Of a stretch of 9,502 bases of DNA, positions 1 to 6,512 are shown piece after piece. A program made the translations under genes and the position numbers. Below the pieces are notes generated by a model. The model was not told where the DNA came from. It worked only from the letters and a program-made list of their open reading frames with translations, and made no database searches. The stretch lies in contig JAFCZU010000132.1 of NCBI GenBank assembly GCA_019314185.1, positions 1-9,502 on the forward strand. The letters are read 5' to 3'. This DNA comes from Deltaproteobacteria bacterium (lineage in GTDB: Bacteria > Desulfobacterota > Desulfobacteria > Desulfobacterales > ETH-SRB1). Numbering within the stretch: position 1 is the stretch's first letter; every line of letters begins with the position of its first letter.

Positions 1-2
1 CT

Positions 3-1271
3 GAAGACGGGGGGACTACTACAATAAGTCTCAATTTTAGCCTTTCCTCCAGCACATCCGGTTCCGGCACCATCGCTTGGTCCTGGACCGATGGCTACTA
101 TTATTGCAATGGGGGAAATAATATTTTTATGACAAAACAACTTGATAGTAGCGGCGGCAATTTGGTTACATCCGACCTGTGGATCAAAGCTGTTATCAAT
201 ACTGAAGAAAAAGGCCCTATTGAGGCGGTCTGGCAAAAGGGTGGGGAAGACACCACCTCTCGCGGAGATCGTGTGATTTGGGGTCATTTCTATGCCAGCC
301 CTTCGGATGTAACCTGGGGAAGCCAGAACAACCCGGATCTATTTGTGAAAATCTGGTTTGATGTGAGCGGGAGGGTCGATGTGAACTACTTCCATGTGTC
401 AGTGCCTGATATTGAAGTTTACTCAGACTATCCGTATGACGGCAGTCCAAATGAATATGGCACAACCACCATGTCCCGAAGGTACATCAGGCAATATTAC
501 GAAAATAGCCAGAGTTATTCTGACGAGAATTACGAGGACGGGAATCCCCCTTCGGGATATTTCCCAGCGGGCAACCCTTCAGGCTATTCCACGATCAATG
601 ATCTCAGGATCGGTAGCATAATCAATACTGTTGAGAAGGGCCCCATTGATGGACTTTGGCAGTTGGGTGGACAGGATATCACGGCCCGTGGTGATCAGGT
701 GGTATGGGGCCATTTTTATGCCAGCCCTGATGATGTAACCTGGGGCAGCGAGAATAATCCTGATCTTTTTGTTAAGATCTGGTTTGATGCAGGCGGTAGA
801 ATTGATGTCAACTATTTTCATGTTTCTGTCCCGGATATAGAGATATGTTCGGATTATCCTGAAAATAACACTTATGATAAAATGGGAACAACTATTCTGA
901 GTGATCGATATATCAGGCATGAATTTCAGCGTGGAACTACAAATGAACAAAGTTGGAATATCGTCGGGACATGGTATGCAACACGTATTGACGGGTCCTT
1001 AGATCCTGAAGGGAACCCACTTGAAGTGACGGGTGATGTCAGTACATGGGTCTTTAATAGTGATGGTACGTATTCCTGGTTCCTTCACGCACCGCCTTAT
1101 TATTACCTGGATGATACTGGAACCTATACATATGAAAATGAATGGATTGTACTGAATGGCATGGTTTCCGCACTTCCAGCAAAGGGTTATATTGAGTGCC
1201 CCATAAACAGCAGGAGTTTTACTTTTCTGGACGATGATAATGACCGGTGGATATATGAATTAAATGAATGA
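3..1271 (+). CDS. Modular secreted/surface protein, 5'-truncated by window edge, two copies of the shared ~110-aa domain
   Basis: Function is unknown; this is probably an exported multi-domain protein. The frame is open from base 3 through the ATG at 129, with no stop and no convincing ribosome-binding site before that ATG, so the true start lies outside the window. The 42 extra codons (EDGGTTTISLNF...GTIAWSWTDGYYYCNGG) are Ser/Thr/Gly-rich and look like the end of a beta-domain. Counting from the ATG at 129, residues 11-124 and 156-266 are two copies of the shared domain, joined by a Tyr/Gly/Pro-rich linker. Residues about 276-380 (starting WNIVGTWYATR, with STWVFNSDGTYSW and ending DRWIYELNE) resemble a small lipocalin-like beta-barrel. 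Residues 11-266 closely match 330-585 of the kelch protein at 2644, but both flanking modules differ, so this is a shuffled architecture. The shared domain is not one I can name. Confidence 0.8.
   Translation, partial: EDGGTTTISLNFSLSSSTSGSGTIAWSWTDGYYYCNGGNNIFMTKQLDSSGGNLVTSDLWIKAVINTEEKGPIEAVWQKGGEDTTSRGDRVIWGHFYASPSDVTWGSQNNPDLFVKIWFDVSGRVDVNYFHVSVPDIEVYSDYPYDGSPNEYGTTTMSRRYIRQYYENSQSYSDENYEDGNPPSGYFPAGNPSGYSTINDLRIGSIINTVEKGPIDGLWQLGGQDITARGDQVVWGHFYASPDDVTWGSENNPDLFVKIWFDAGGRIDVNYFHVSVPDIEICSDYPENNTYDKMGTTILSDRYIRHEFQRGTTNEQSWNIVGTWYATRIDGSLDPEGNPLEVTGDVSTWVFNSDGTYSWFLHAPPYYYLDDTGTYTYENEWIVLNGMVSALPAKGYIECPINSRSFTFLDDDNDRWIYELNE
159..500 (+). repeat. Shared domain copy A1 (type 1)
   Basis: This copy has 114 residues and starts right after a Ser-Gly-Gly linker (NLVTSDLWIKAVINTEEKG). 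By hand count it matches copy B1 at 3631-3972 at 107 of 114 residues, and many DNA differences are at third codon positions. Confidence 0.85.
594..926 (+). repeat. Shared domain copy A2 (type 2)
   Basis: This copy has 111 residues, starting INDLRIG and ending YIRHEF. By hand count it matches B2 at 85 of 111 residues, yet bases 731-789 are identical to 4203-4261 over 59 nt. Confidence 0.85.
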
Positions 1272-1542
1272 TCAGGTGGCTTGTGATAAATTCATAGTAT
1301 CAGAAATTTGAAAACTCATAAAATATAAAAAAGGATGTCTTCTATCCAGCTATCCTATATTTTGGAATTTACTCCAAAGATAGCCGGAAAATATTTGCAG
1401 ACATGAATAACACCTGCGTTCTTTCCGCAATACGTCACTTCAGCTATCGTTTAGCACCAAAAGAAGGCTATTCGGCTTGTTTACGATTTTGCATGGAAAC
1501 AATTCACCCACCGGGCTTTTGTTCAACCAAACAGCCAAATGA
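1272..1542. other. Intergenic stretch, no supported gene
   Basis: The stretch is AT-rich just after the gene A stop. One frame is open from 1322 to 1558, with an internal ATG at 1403 that would give 51 residues. It has no ribosome-binding site and no family I recognise. A 5-bp AGGAT/ATCCT pairing near 1332-1356 is too weak and has no T-run, so I do not call a terminator. This may be eroded coding sequence belonging to the truncated TPR gene downstream. Confidence 0.4.
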
Positions 1543-2127
1543 TTGGGAGCGTATTTAATACTTGTTTGTCATGAAGGTGCCAGTGTGCTATCGATTTACC
1601 ACAAATCCTTTCCCATGAAGAAGAGATTGTCTCATCCCAGGGTCTTGCTTTTCCATATTCCTCTGATGGCTTTGTTACTTATTTGCATAGTCTTCGGTTA
1701 CGGCCGCCTGAGGTCTGAATTTTACACCAGAAGCGCATTGGATGCCCAAAAAGACAAAGATTGGGGCCTTGTGATAAGTGAAATCAATCAAGCGGACTCT
1801 TTGTTTTATAACATGGACCCAATGTCAACGCCTCTACCCTGGTACAAAGGCGTTGCCAACTTCTCGCTTGGCAATATAGAAAAAGCATTTGATGACTTCA
1901 AAAGGGCTTACAAAATTCATCCTAACCATATTCATGTGTTAAATAATCTTGGAACTTGCTATGAGTTGTTGGGGGATCATAAGAATGCAGTGAAGTTCTA
2001 CCACAGAGTCCTTGCGATATCTCCAAGATTTGATGCGGCTCTTATTAATCTGCGTGTGGTCCGTACCTCGGATGATTCTGATCCCACTTCGCCTGATGCC
2101 ACTCCTAACAGGGAACAGGCAACATGA
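1543..2127 (+). CDS. Membrane-anchored TPR protein, likely C-terminal remnant of an O-antigen ligase-type protein
   Basis: The longest reading starts at a TTG directly after an in-frame stop. A GTG at 1585 has a GAAGGTG stretch 5 nt upstream. An ATG at 1615 gives MKKRLSHP followed by one hydrophobic segment (about residues 34-52 of the long form), and is the most protein-like start although it lacks a ribosome-binding site. After the membrane segment, residues about 70-170 form two to three TPR-like helical pairs (WYKGVANFSLGNIEKAFDDF, then HIHVLNNLGTCYELLGDHKNA, then ISPRFDAALINL). The pattern WYxGxANFSLGN and HIHVLNNLxTCYE is, from my knowledge, typical of the C-terminal TPR region that follows the last membrane helix of O-antigen ligase/polymerase proteins. 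Most of the membrane part is missing, and the C-terminus changes abruptly into a Ser/Asp/Pro tail. It may be a remnant or a repurposed small protein. Confidence 0.6.
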   Translation: MGAYLILVCHEGASVLSIYHKSFPMKKRLSHPRVLLFHIPLMALLLICIVFGYGRLRSEFYTRSALDAQKDKDWGLVISEINQADSLFYNMDPMSTPLPWYKGVANFSLGNIEKAFDDFKRAYKIHPNHIHVLNNLGTCYELLGDHKNAVKFYHRVLAISPRFDAALINLRVVRTSDDSDPTSPDATPNREQAT

Positions 2128-2451
2128 TTACGGATCATGGCTATCATCAATACTGTGGAAAAAGGACCTATTGATGCTGTCTGGCAGAAGGGTGGGGAAG
2201 ATACTACTTTTCGAGGTGATCTGGTCATATGGGGGCATTTCTATGCCAGTCCATCGGATGTAACCTGGGGAAGCCAGGACAACCCGGATCTTTATGTTAA
2301 GGTCTGGTTTGATGTGCGTGGTAGGGTGGATGTAAACTTTTTCCATGTCTCCGTGCCGGGCATTGAAGTCTATTCTGATCTTACAAATTATGGCACCTAT
2401 AATCAGAAAGGAACAACCGTTATGGAGAATAGATACATAAGGCATGAATAT
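2128..2451 (+). repeat. Shared domain copy C (orphan hybrid)
   Basis: One domain copy lies immediately after the TGA of the TPR ORF and in its frame. The ends are type-2-like (IINTVEKG, RYIRHEY), while the middle is type-1-like (AVWQKGGEDTT, VIWGHFYASPSDVTWGSQ). Near the domain start the DNA appears to have lost one base relative to A2. Confidence 0.8.
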
Positions 2452-2454
2452 TAG
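2137..2454 (+). CDS. Short ORF consisting of one shared-domain copy; probable remnant
   Basis: The 105-residue product is almost exactly one copy of the shared domain (GGEDTT, WGHFYASPSDVTWGS, FHVSVPGIEVYSD, ending RYIRHEY then a stop). It has no signal peptide, no linker and no partner module, unlike the other four copies. The ATG lies about six residues inside the conserved start of the domain and has no clear ribosome-binding site. The codons between the preceding TGA (2125-2127) and this ATG read L-R-I, which matches the DLRIG start of copy A2. This suggests the domain once continued upstream and that the start is accidental. The domain itself has no frameshift or stop, so erosion is recent or the piece is still selected. 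It may be the tail of a former fusion with the TPR ORF. Confidence 0.5.
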   Translation: MAIINTVEKGPIDAVWQKGGEDTTFRGDLVIWGHFYASPSDVTWGSQDNPDLYVKVWFDVRGRVDVNFFHVSVPGIEVYSDLTNYGTYNQKGTTVMENRYIRHEY

Positions 2455-2585
2455 AGGTGGCAAAATAGAAGTTCAAGGGGATCAGGAGACAGGGATCACC
2501 TGTACTGCAGAGTCTATCTGGCTTGGAACAGAATGAACGGCTGCCAAAGAAGTTTTCCCGGCATAGCAGCTTTCTTCAGTATTTG

Positions 2586-2633
2586 AAGGAGGAAAAAATA
2601 GTTTTGAAATTCTTATACGAAAAAAAGCATTAG
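2586..2633 (+). promoter_or_regulatory. Strong Shine-Dalgarno with a nine-codon TTG mini-ORF upstream of the kelch gene
   Basis: AAGGAGG at 2586-2592 is followed, after 11 nt, by TTG at 2604 and the codons for KFLYEKKH, then TAG at 2631-2633. That stop touches the ribosome-binding site of the kelch gene. It could be a leader peptide or a leftover initiation site. The long spacing and TTG start make expression uncertain. Confidence 0.25.
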
Positions 2634-2638
2634 GGAGG
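2633..2638 (+). promoter_or_regulatory. Ribosome-binding site for the kelch gene
   Basis: GGGAGG sits 5 nt before the ATG at 2644, and the ATG is followed at once by a Lys-Lys signal-peptide start. Together these fix the start. The rest of 2455-2643 shows no recognisable gene. Confidence 0.7.
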
Positions 2639-2643
2639 CCAAA

Positions 2644-4704
2644 ATGAAAAAGATTGTGGGATTATTGGTGGTTTTGGTGTTGGGCGTTGTTAACCCCAAT
2701 ATTATTATTGCAGCAGGAGAATGGTTCCAAAAAACTAGCGGGGCTACGGCAAGGACAGACCACACGGCCGTGGTCCATAATGGCAAAATGTATGTATTTG
2801 CGGGGGATGATCATAATTCTGGTATCCTGAACGATTTATGGGAGTATGACATTGCAACTGATAGTTGGACTCAAAAAACCAGTGGACCCGTCTCAAGAGA
2901 TTGCCATAGTGCAGTCGTCTACAATGGCCAAGTCTATATATTTGGTGGATATCAGTACGAAGAGCCTCACAGAGTAAATGATGTATGGAAGTACGACATT
3001 ACTAACAACAGTTGGACTCAAAAGACGAGCGGGGCAACTGGCAGATGTAACCATACTGCAGTAATGTATGATGGGAAAATATACATATTTGGGGGCAATG
3101 ACAATGATAGAATAACCCTGAACGATTTATGGGAGTATGATATTGCAACTGACATCTGGACTCAGAAAACCGGTGCTCCTGTTGCCAGGAGAGCACATAC
3201 TGCGGTGGCTTATAATGGGAGGATGTATATATTTGGGGGCTCGGATAATAATGACGTCATTTCAGATGAGTTATGGGCGTATGACTTTGCCACCGATAGC
3301 TGGACTCAGAAAACTGACGCCCCTGTTTCGAGAGCAGACCATTCTGCAGTAGTCTATAATGACAAGAAGTACATATTTGGCGCGGGATATATAGATGATC
3401 AGGGAAACATAGTTCTTTGTAATGAGTTGTGGGAATACGACTTTGCAACTGACGGCTGGTCTCAACAGACAAGTATCGGTATTTCGCCAAGTGAAAGAGC
3501 AACGCATACTGCGGTAGTTTGTAACGACAAGATGTACATATTTGGCGGGGGAATATCTTACGAAAATGAAACATGGGAACATGTCAATGATTTATGGGCC
3601 TACGAGTTTGACGGCAACGGTGGCGGTGGCAATTTCGTTACATCTGACCTGTGGATCAAAGCTGTCATCAATACTGAAGAAAAAGGACCCATCGAGGCGG
3701 TCTGGCAAAAGGGTGGGGAAGACACCACCTCCCGGGGGGATCGGGTGATCTGGGGTCATTTCTATGCCAGCCCTTCGGATGTCACCTGGGGCAGTGAGAA
3801 CAATCCAGATCTTTTTGTCAAGATCTGGTTTGATGTGAGCGGAAGAGTAGATGTGAACTTCTTCCATGTATCGGTACCGGACATAGAGGTTTACTCAGAC
3901 TACCCCTACGATGGCACGCCGGATGAACATGGAATCACCACTATGTCCCGAAGGTACATCAGGCAGTATTACGAAAATAGCCAGAGTTATTCTGACAAGA
4001 ATTATGAGGATGGAAATCCCCCTGCTGGATATTTACCCATCGGCGATCCTTCGGGTTATTCGACCATCAATGATCTCAAGATTGGTGCTATAATCAATAC
4101 TGTAGAGAAGGGATCCGTTGATGCGGTGTGGCGTCTTGGCGGACAAGACACTACCTCCCGCGGTGATCAGGTAGTATGGGGCCATTTTTATGCCGATCCT
4201 TCTGATGTAACCTGGGGCAGCGAGAATAATCCTGATCTTTTTGTTAAGATCTGGTTTGATGTGAGCGGGAGGGTGGATGTCAACTACTTCCATGTTTCCG
4301 TGCCTGATATTGAGATCTACTCTGATTTCCCCGATGAAGGCGCTTATGACCAGCAGGGAACTACCATCATGGATAATAGGTATATCAGGCATGAATATTC
4401 GAGCAGTGTCGGCGTTACAGGAAAATGGAATGGAACGTGGGAAAGCTCAATTTATGGATTAGGTGGTACCTTTACTACAAACATAATACAGCAGAGTTCA
4501 ACTTTGAGTGGATCAATTGATATCCCTGATATAGGCATGTTTGATGCGGGTTTAAAAGGAACGGTTGATGGAAATACCATTACTTTCGGTGACATAGAAG
4601 ATCAAATTACGTTTACCGGTACGGTTAGCGGAGATTCATCCTCCGGAACTTATGTCTATTCCTCTCTAAGCGATAATGGAACTTGGCAGGCTACAAGAGA
4701 GTAA
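2644..4704 (+). CDS. Secreted kelch-repeat protein with two shared domains and a C-terminal beta-domain
   Basis: This is a complete 686-residue exported protein. Residues 1 to about 24 are a Sec signal peptide (MKKIVGLLVVLVLG..., likely cleaved near IIAA-GEW). Residues about 27-323 hold six kelch repeats, with YVFAG/YIFGG strands at 50, 98, 147, 195, 243 and 298 and a recurring LWEYD-x(5)-W-TQKT unit. The N-terminal WFQKTSG strand can close the last blade, so a complete six-bladed beta-propeller is expected. A Gly-rich hinge (326-329) leads to shared-domain copies at 330-443 and 475-585. Residues about 593-686 form a Gly/Thr/Ser-rich beta-domain (GKWNGTWESS ... NTITFG ... GTWQATRE) resembling small lipocalin-like C-terminal domains. 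Kelch propellers often mediate binding, so an extracellular binding or adhesion role is inferred. The actual ligand cannot be told from sequence. Confidence 0.88.
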   Translation: MKKIVGLLVVLVLGVVNPNIIIAAGEWFQKTSGATARTDHTAVVHNGKMYVFAGDDHNSGILNDLWEYDIATDSWTQKTSGPVSRDCHSAVVYNGQVYIFGGYQYEEPHRVNDVWKYDITNNSWTQKTSGATGRCNHTAVMYDGKIYIFGGNDNDRITLNDLWEYDIATDIWTQKTGAPVARRAHTAVAYNGRMYIFGGSDNNDVISDELWAYDFATDSWTQKTDAPVSRADHSAVVYNDKKYIFGAGYIDDQGNIVLCNELWEYDFATDGWSQQTSIGISPSERATHTAVVCNDKMYIFGGGISYENETWEHVNDLWAYEFDGNGGGGNFVTSDLWIKAVINTEEKGPIEAVWQKGGEDTTSRGDRVIWGHFYASPSDVTWGSENNPDLFVKIWFDVSGRVDVNFFHVSVPDIEVYSDYPYDGTPDEHGITTMSRRYIRQYYENSQSYSDKNYEDGNPPAGYLPIGDPSGYSTINDLKIGAIINTVEKGSVDAVWRLGGQDTTSRGDQVVWGHFYADPSDVTWGSENNPDLFVKIWFDVSGRVDVNYFHVSVPDIEIYSDFPDEGAYDQQGTTIMDNRYIRHEYSSSVGVTGKWNGTWESSIYGLGGTFTTNIIQQSSTLSGSIDIPDIGMFDAGLKGTVDGNTITFGDIEDQITFTGTVSGDSSSGTYVYSSLSDNGTWQATRE
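2722..3612 (+). repeat. Six tandem kelch repeats
   Basis: There are six repeats of about 48-51 residues, each ending DxW-TQKT or similar. Some are nearly identical at DNA level: the stretch around 2828-2880 recurs around 3118-3171 with few changes, which points to recent internal expansion. Confidence 0.85.
3631..3972 (+). repeat. Shared domain copy B1 (type 1)
   Basis: This copy follows a GGGG linker and matches A1 at 107 of 114 residues. The linker after it (ENSQSYSD, NYEDGNPP, GYST) is also shared with gene A. Confidence 0.85.
4066..4398 (+). repeat. Shared domain copy B2 (type 2)
   Basis: This copy starts INDLKIG and ends YIRHEY. It is the partner of A2 and contains the 59-nt tract (4203-4261) that is identical between the two genes. 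Confidence 0.85.
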
Positions 4705-4706
4705 CG

Positions 4707-4760
4707 GAGCTTCAGTCAGATGGCAAGATCGTGGTGGCCGGTTGTGATAGTAGCTATTAG
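4707..4760 (+). pseudogene. Relic of a delta-60 repeat (LQSDGKIVVAG)
   Basis: Two bases after the kelch gene's stop, in another frame, the DNA reads E-LQSDGKIVVAG-CDSSY and then TAG. The LQxDGKIVVAG core is the signature of the delta-60 repeat (TIGR02608 class), found in tandem in large bacterial surface proteins. In the same frame after the stop comes H-GSL-IM-DTS, which resembles the DGSLDTS part of the same repeat. There is no start codon or ribosome-binding site and only one unit remains, so this is a fragment of a lost gene. Confidence 0.55.
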
Positions 4761-4785
4761 CAGTTATGTTTACATGGTTCGCTGA

Positions 4786-4813
4786 TCATGGATACATCAG
4801 CATGAATACTAAG
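4786..4813 (+). other. Possible eroded tail of a shared-domain gene
   Basis: GATACATCAGCATGAATACTAA aligns with the end of copy C at 19 of 23 positions with one gap, including a stop right after the final Tyr codon. The same bases also overlap the possible delta-60 GSL-DTS reading, so the origin is ambiguous. Confidence 0.3.
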
Positions 4814-4827
4814 GAAAGGCTGTGAGG

Positions 4828-6297
4828 ATGAGCACCGAAGTTGAAGCCCCAATGGTGGAAGCCATCATTTTGACCTGGAACAAAAAAGATTATGTGACGC
4901 GATTGCTCAAGCAGCTTAAGGATATTGACTATCCAGCCAAGAGACTTGGAATAACGGTCGTTGACAATCACTCCACGGATGGGACGATCCAGAAGATAGA
5001 GGCTTTTTATCCCTCAGTCAACCTGATCAAGAATCGGGAGAACCTGGGCGGAGCCGGGGGATTCAATACAGGTATGCGGTGGGTGCTTGAAAACAGACCG
5101 GCCTGTGAATACATGTGGCTTCTTGATAATGACGTCCTTGTTGACAAAGGTGCCCTCAGAGAACTGGTTGCTGTTATGAACAGTAACCCCGAGGCCGGCA
5201 TCTGCGGTTCGAGGATCATAAACATCGAAAACCCGGGCGAAATCATTGAAGTTGGCGCCTTCATTGATTATAGCATCGGCGAGGTCAGGAGAAACATTCC
5301 CGATCGGATAGAACTTCAGAACCCGCAGGCCGTATTTGAGGTAGACTACGTGGCGGCTTGTTCCTTACTTGCGCGCACTGAGTGTGTGAAACGTATAGGG
5401 GTGTGGCATGAACATTTGTTTGTTTACTGGGATGATATGGAATGGGGGGCGCGCTTCAATGCGTTTGGGTACAAGGTCCTGGCCTCCAATGCCTCCATTG
5501 TCTACCATCCGAGCTGGGCAGGGCGCTGCACAGATAATTCAGCCATCTGGCGATGTTATTACAGGACTCGTAACGCCCTTTGGTTTTTCAACAACTACAC
5601 TACAGGAATAAGGAGACGTCTCCTGTTAGCTTGCATGGTCATTCGATTTGCAATGCATGCAGCCATCAATTGCCTTGCAGCCCATTCTACTCTTTCCCGA
5701 GCCTTTCTGATGGGCGTTGAGGACTTTCTCAATGGCCGTTACGGGAAGAAGAAATTTTGTCTGCCTGTTGATAATCTTACAAAATACCTTGACGGCACGA
5801 AGAACAAAGATATGTGTGTATTTGTTCCGGAAGGCAGGACAGCGGAAAATGCAACAAAATTTGTTTGCAATCTGATCCAAAAGTATCCGAGGCTAAGGGT
5901 GCTGGCTATTATTCCTGAAGCAAGCGGATGCAAATGGGAGAGCCTTTGTGATAAGGATGATATTGTTAGGTATGTTAGATCGGGGAACGGGACAATCACT
6001 TGGGCTGACAGATTGAGGATCATGCGTTTTTTGAGAAACAGGCCATGGAGCATATTGCTTACCTCTCCCCTGACTCCCAGGATGGGGGCTATTTGGGGCA
6101 AGGATGTTGCCAGGATAAATTTCGAGAAGGGAAGCACGATTGCTATTGAAAGGATGAGCTTGAAGGATTTATGCCGTATTCCCCTGTCGCTTTTATCTTA
6201 TCTGTTTTGGACCCTTTTTTCCCCGCCCGAAAAAGACTTGGGTTGCATTGAAAAGATCCAAAGAAAAACAAGTGTTGAATTTTCTCGAGTGGGGTAA
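4828..6297 (+). CDS. Family 2 glycosyltransferase, GlfT/rhamnosyltransferase-like, with long C-terminal extension
   Basis: This GT-A fold transferase is likely to act at the cytoplasmic face on a lipid-linked or surface glycan. The ATG at 4828 is preferred: AAAGG at 4815-4819 lies 8 nt upstream, whereas a GTG at 4822 would be too close. Numbering from that GTG, the sugar-nucleotide site has VVDNHSTDGT (46-55) and NLGGAGGFNTGM (74-85), the metal motif is DND (102-104), the acceptor/base region is YWDDMEW (202-208), and VYHP is at 227-230. NLGGAGGFN and WDDxE are typical of galactofuranosyl- and related rhamnosyl-transferases. With a UDP-galactopyranose mutase next door, galactofuranose is the likely donor sugar (inference). 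Residues about 310-491 are beyond the usual GT2 core and I do not recognise them. They contain predicted alpha/beta stretches and a hydrophobic segment at about 450-466 that could be membrane-associated. Confidence 0.85.
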   Translation: MSTEVEAPMVEAIILTWNKKDYVTRLLKQLKDIDYPAKRLGITVVDNHSTDGTIQKIEAFYPSVNLIKNRENLGGAGGFNTGMRWVLENRPACEYMWLLDNDVLVDKGALRELVAVMNSNPEAGICGSRIINIENPGEIIEVGAFIDYSIGEVRRNIPDRIELQNPQAVFEVDYVAACSLLARTECVKRIGVWHEHLFVYWDDMEWGARFNAFGYKVLASNASIVYHPSWAGRCTDNSAIWRCYYRTRNALWFFNNYTTGIRRRLLLACMVIRFAMHAAINCLAAHSTLSRAFLMGVEDFLNGRYGKKKFCLPVDNLTKYLDGTKNKDMCVFVPEGRTAENATKFVCNLIQKYPRLRVLAIIPEASGCKWESLCDKDDIVRYVRSGNGTITWADRLRIMRFLRNRPWSILLTSPLTPRMGAIWGKDVARINFEKGSTIAIERMSLKDLCRIPLSLLSYLFWTLFSPPEKDLGCIEKIQRKTSVEFSRVG

Positions 6298-6512
6298 TTC
6301 AACAGCGCTTATGGGGAGCTGGTGTGCTGGTGGCTCTGCAATTGTCGGTTTTATTGAAATCATTTGAGTGTAACCTTTTTTGTAGCGCAGAGCTTTAGCT
6401 CTGCCATTTTGATGCAGGGCTAAAGTCCTGCGCTACGCTATGAGAGAGAATGCACGCAAAAAGGTTACGCTAAAATAATATTTATTGTGCATATTGAAAA
6501 GGATTTCTATAG
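6298..6512. other. Spacer between glycosyltransferase and mutase genes
   Basis: It contains the palindromic element at 6370-6468 and the AAAGGA ribosome-binding site at 6498-6503 for the next gene. No ORF or convincing promoter is visible in the rest. Confidence 0.6.
6370..6468. repeat. Nested palindromic (REP/MITE-like) element
   Basis: The inner arms at 6382-6404 and 6414-6436 (starting GTAGCGCAG and ending CTGCGCTAC) pair at 20 of 23 positions, with two further G-U pairs, around a 9-nt loop. The outer arms GTAACCTTTTTTG (6370-6382) and CAAAAAGGTTAC (6457-6468) are also inverted copies apart from one extra T. No T-run follows the hairpin on either strand, so it is unlikely to be a simple terminator. 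Confidence 0.75.

Noticed and set aside
129..131. ATG as the start of gene A
   Set aside because: The frame is open upstream to base 3 with protein-like sequence and there is no good ribosome-binding site, so the gene begins outside the window.
579..950. Minus-strand ORFs of 60-135 codons opposite the domain genes and transferases
   Set aside because: They lie antisense to strongly supported coding sequence, recur antisense to each domain copy, and show no family features of their own.
1332..1356. AGGAT/ATCCT hairpin as a terminator of gene A
   Set aside because: A 5-bp stem with a 15-nt loop and no T-run is too weak.
1322..1558. Small open frame with ATG at 1403 (51 residues)
   Set aside because: It has no ribosome-binding site and no recognisable family, overlaps the TPR ORF start, and its composition is not clearly coding.
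2722..3612. Kelch region as a galactose oxidase-like enzyme
   Set aside because: The six repeats lack any visible catalytic copper-ligand motifs or the extra domains of galactose oxidase; only the propeller fold is shared.
6382..6436. Palindrome as a simple Rho-independent terminator
   Set aside because: No T-run follows the stem on either strand, and the nested outer arms fit a dispersed element better.
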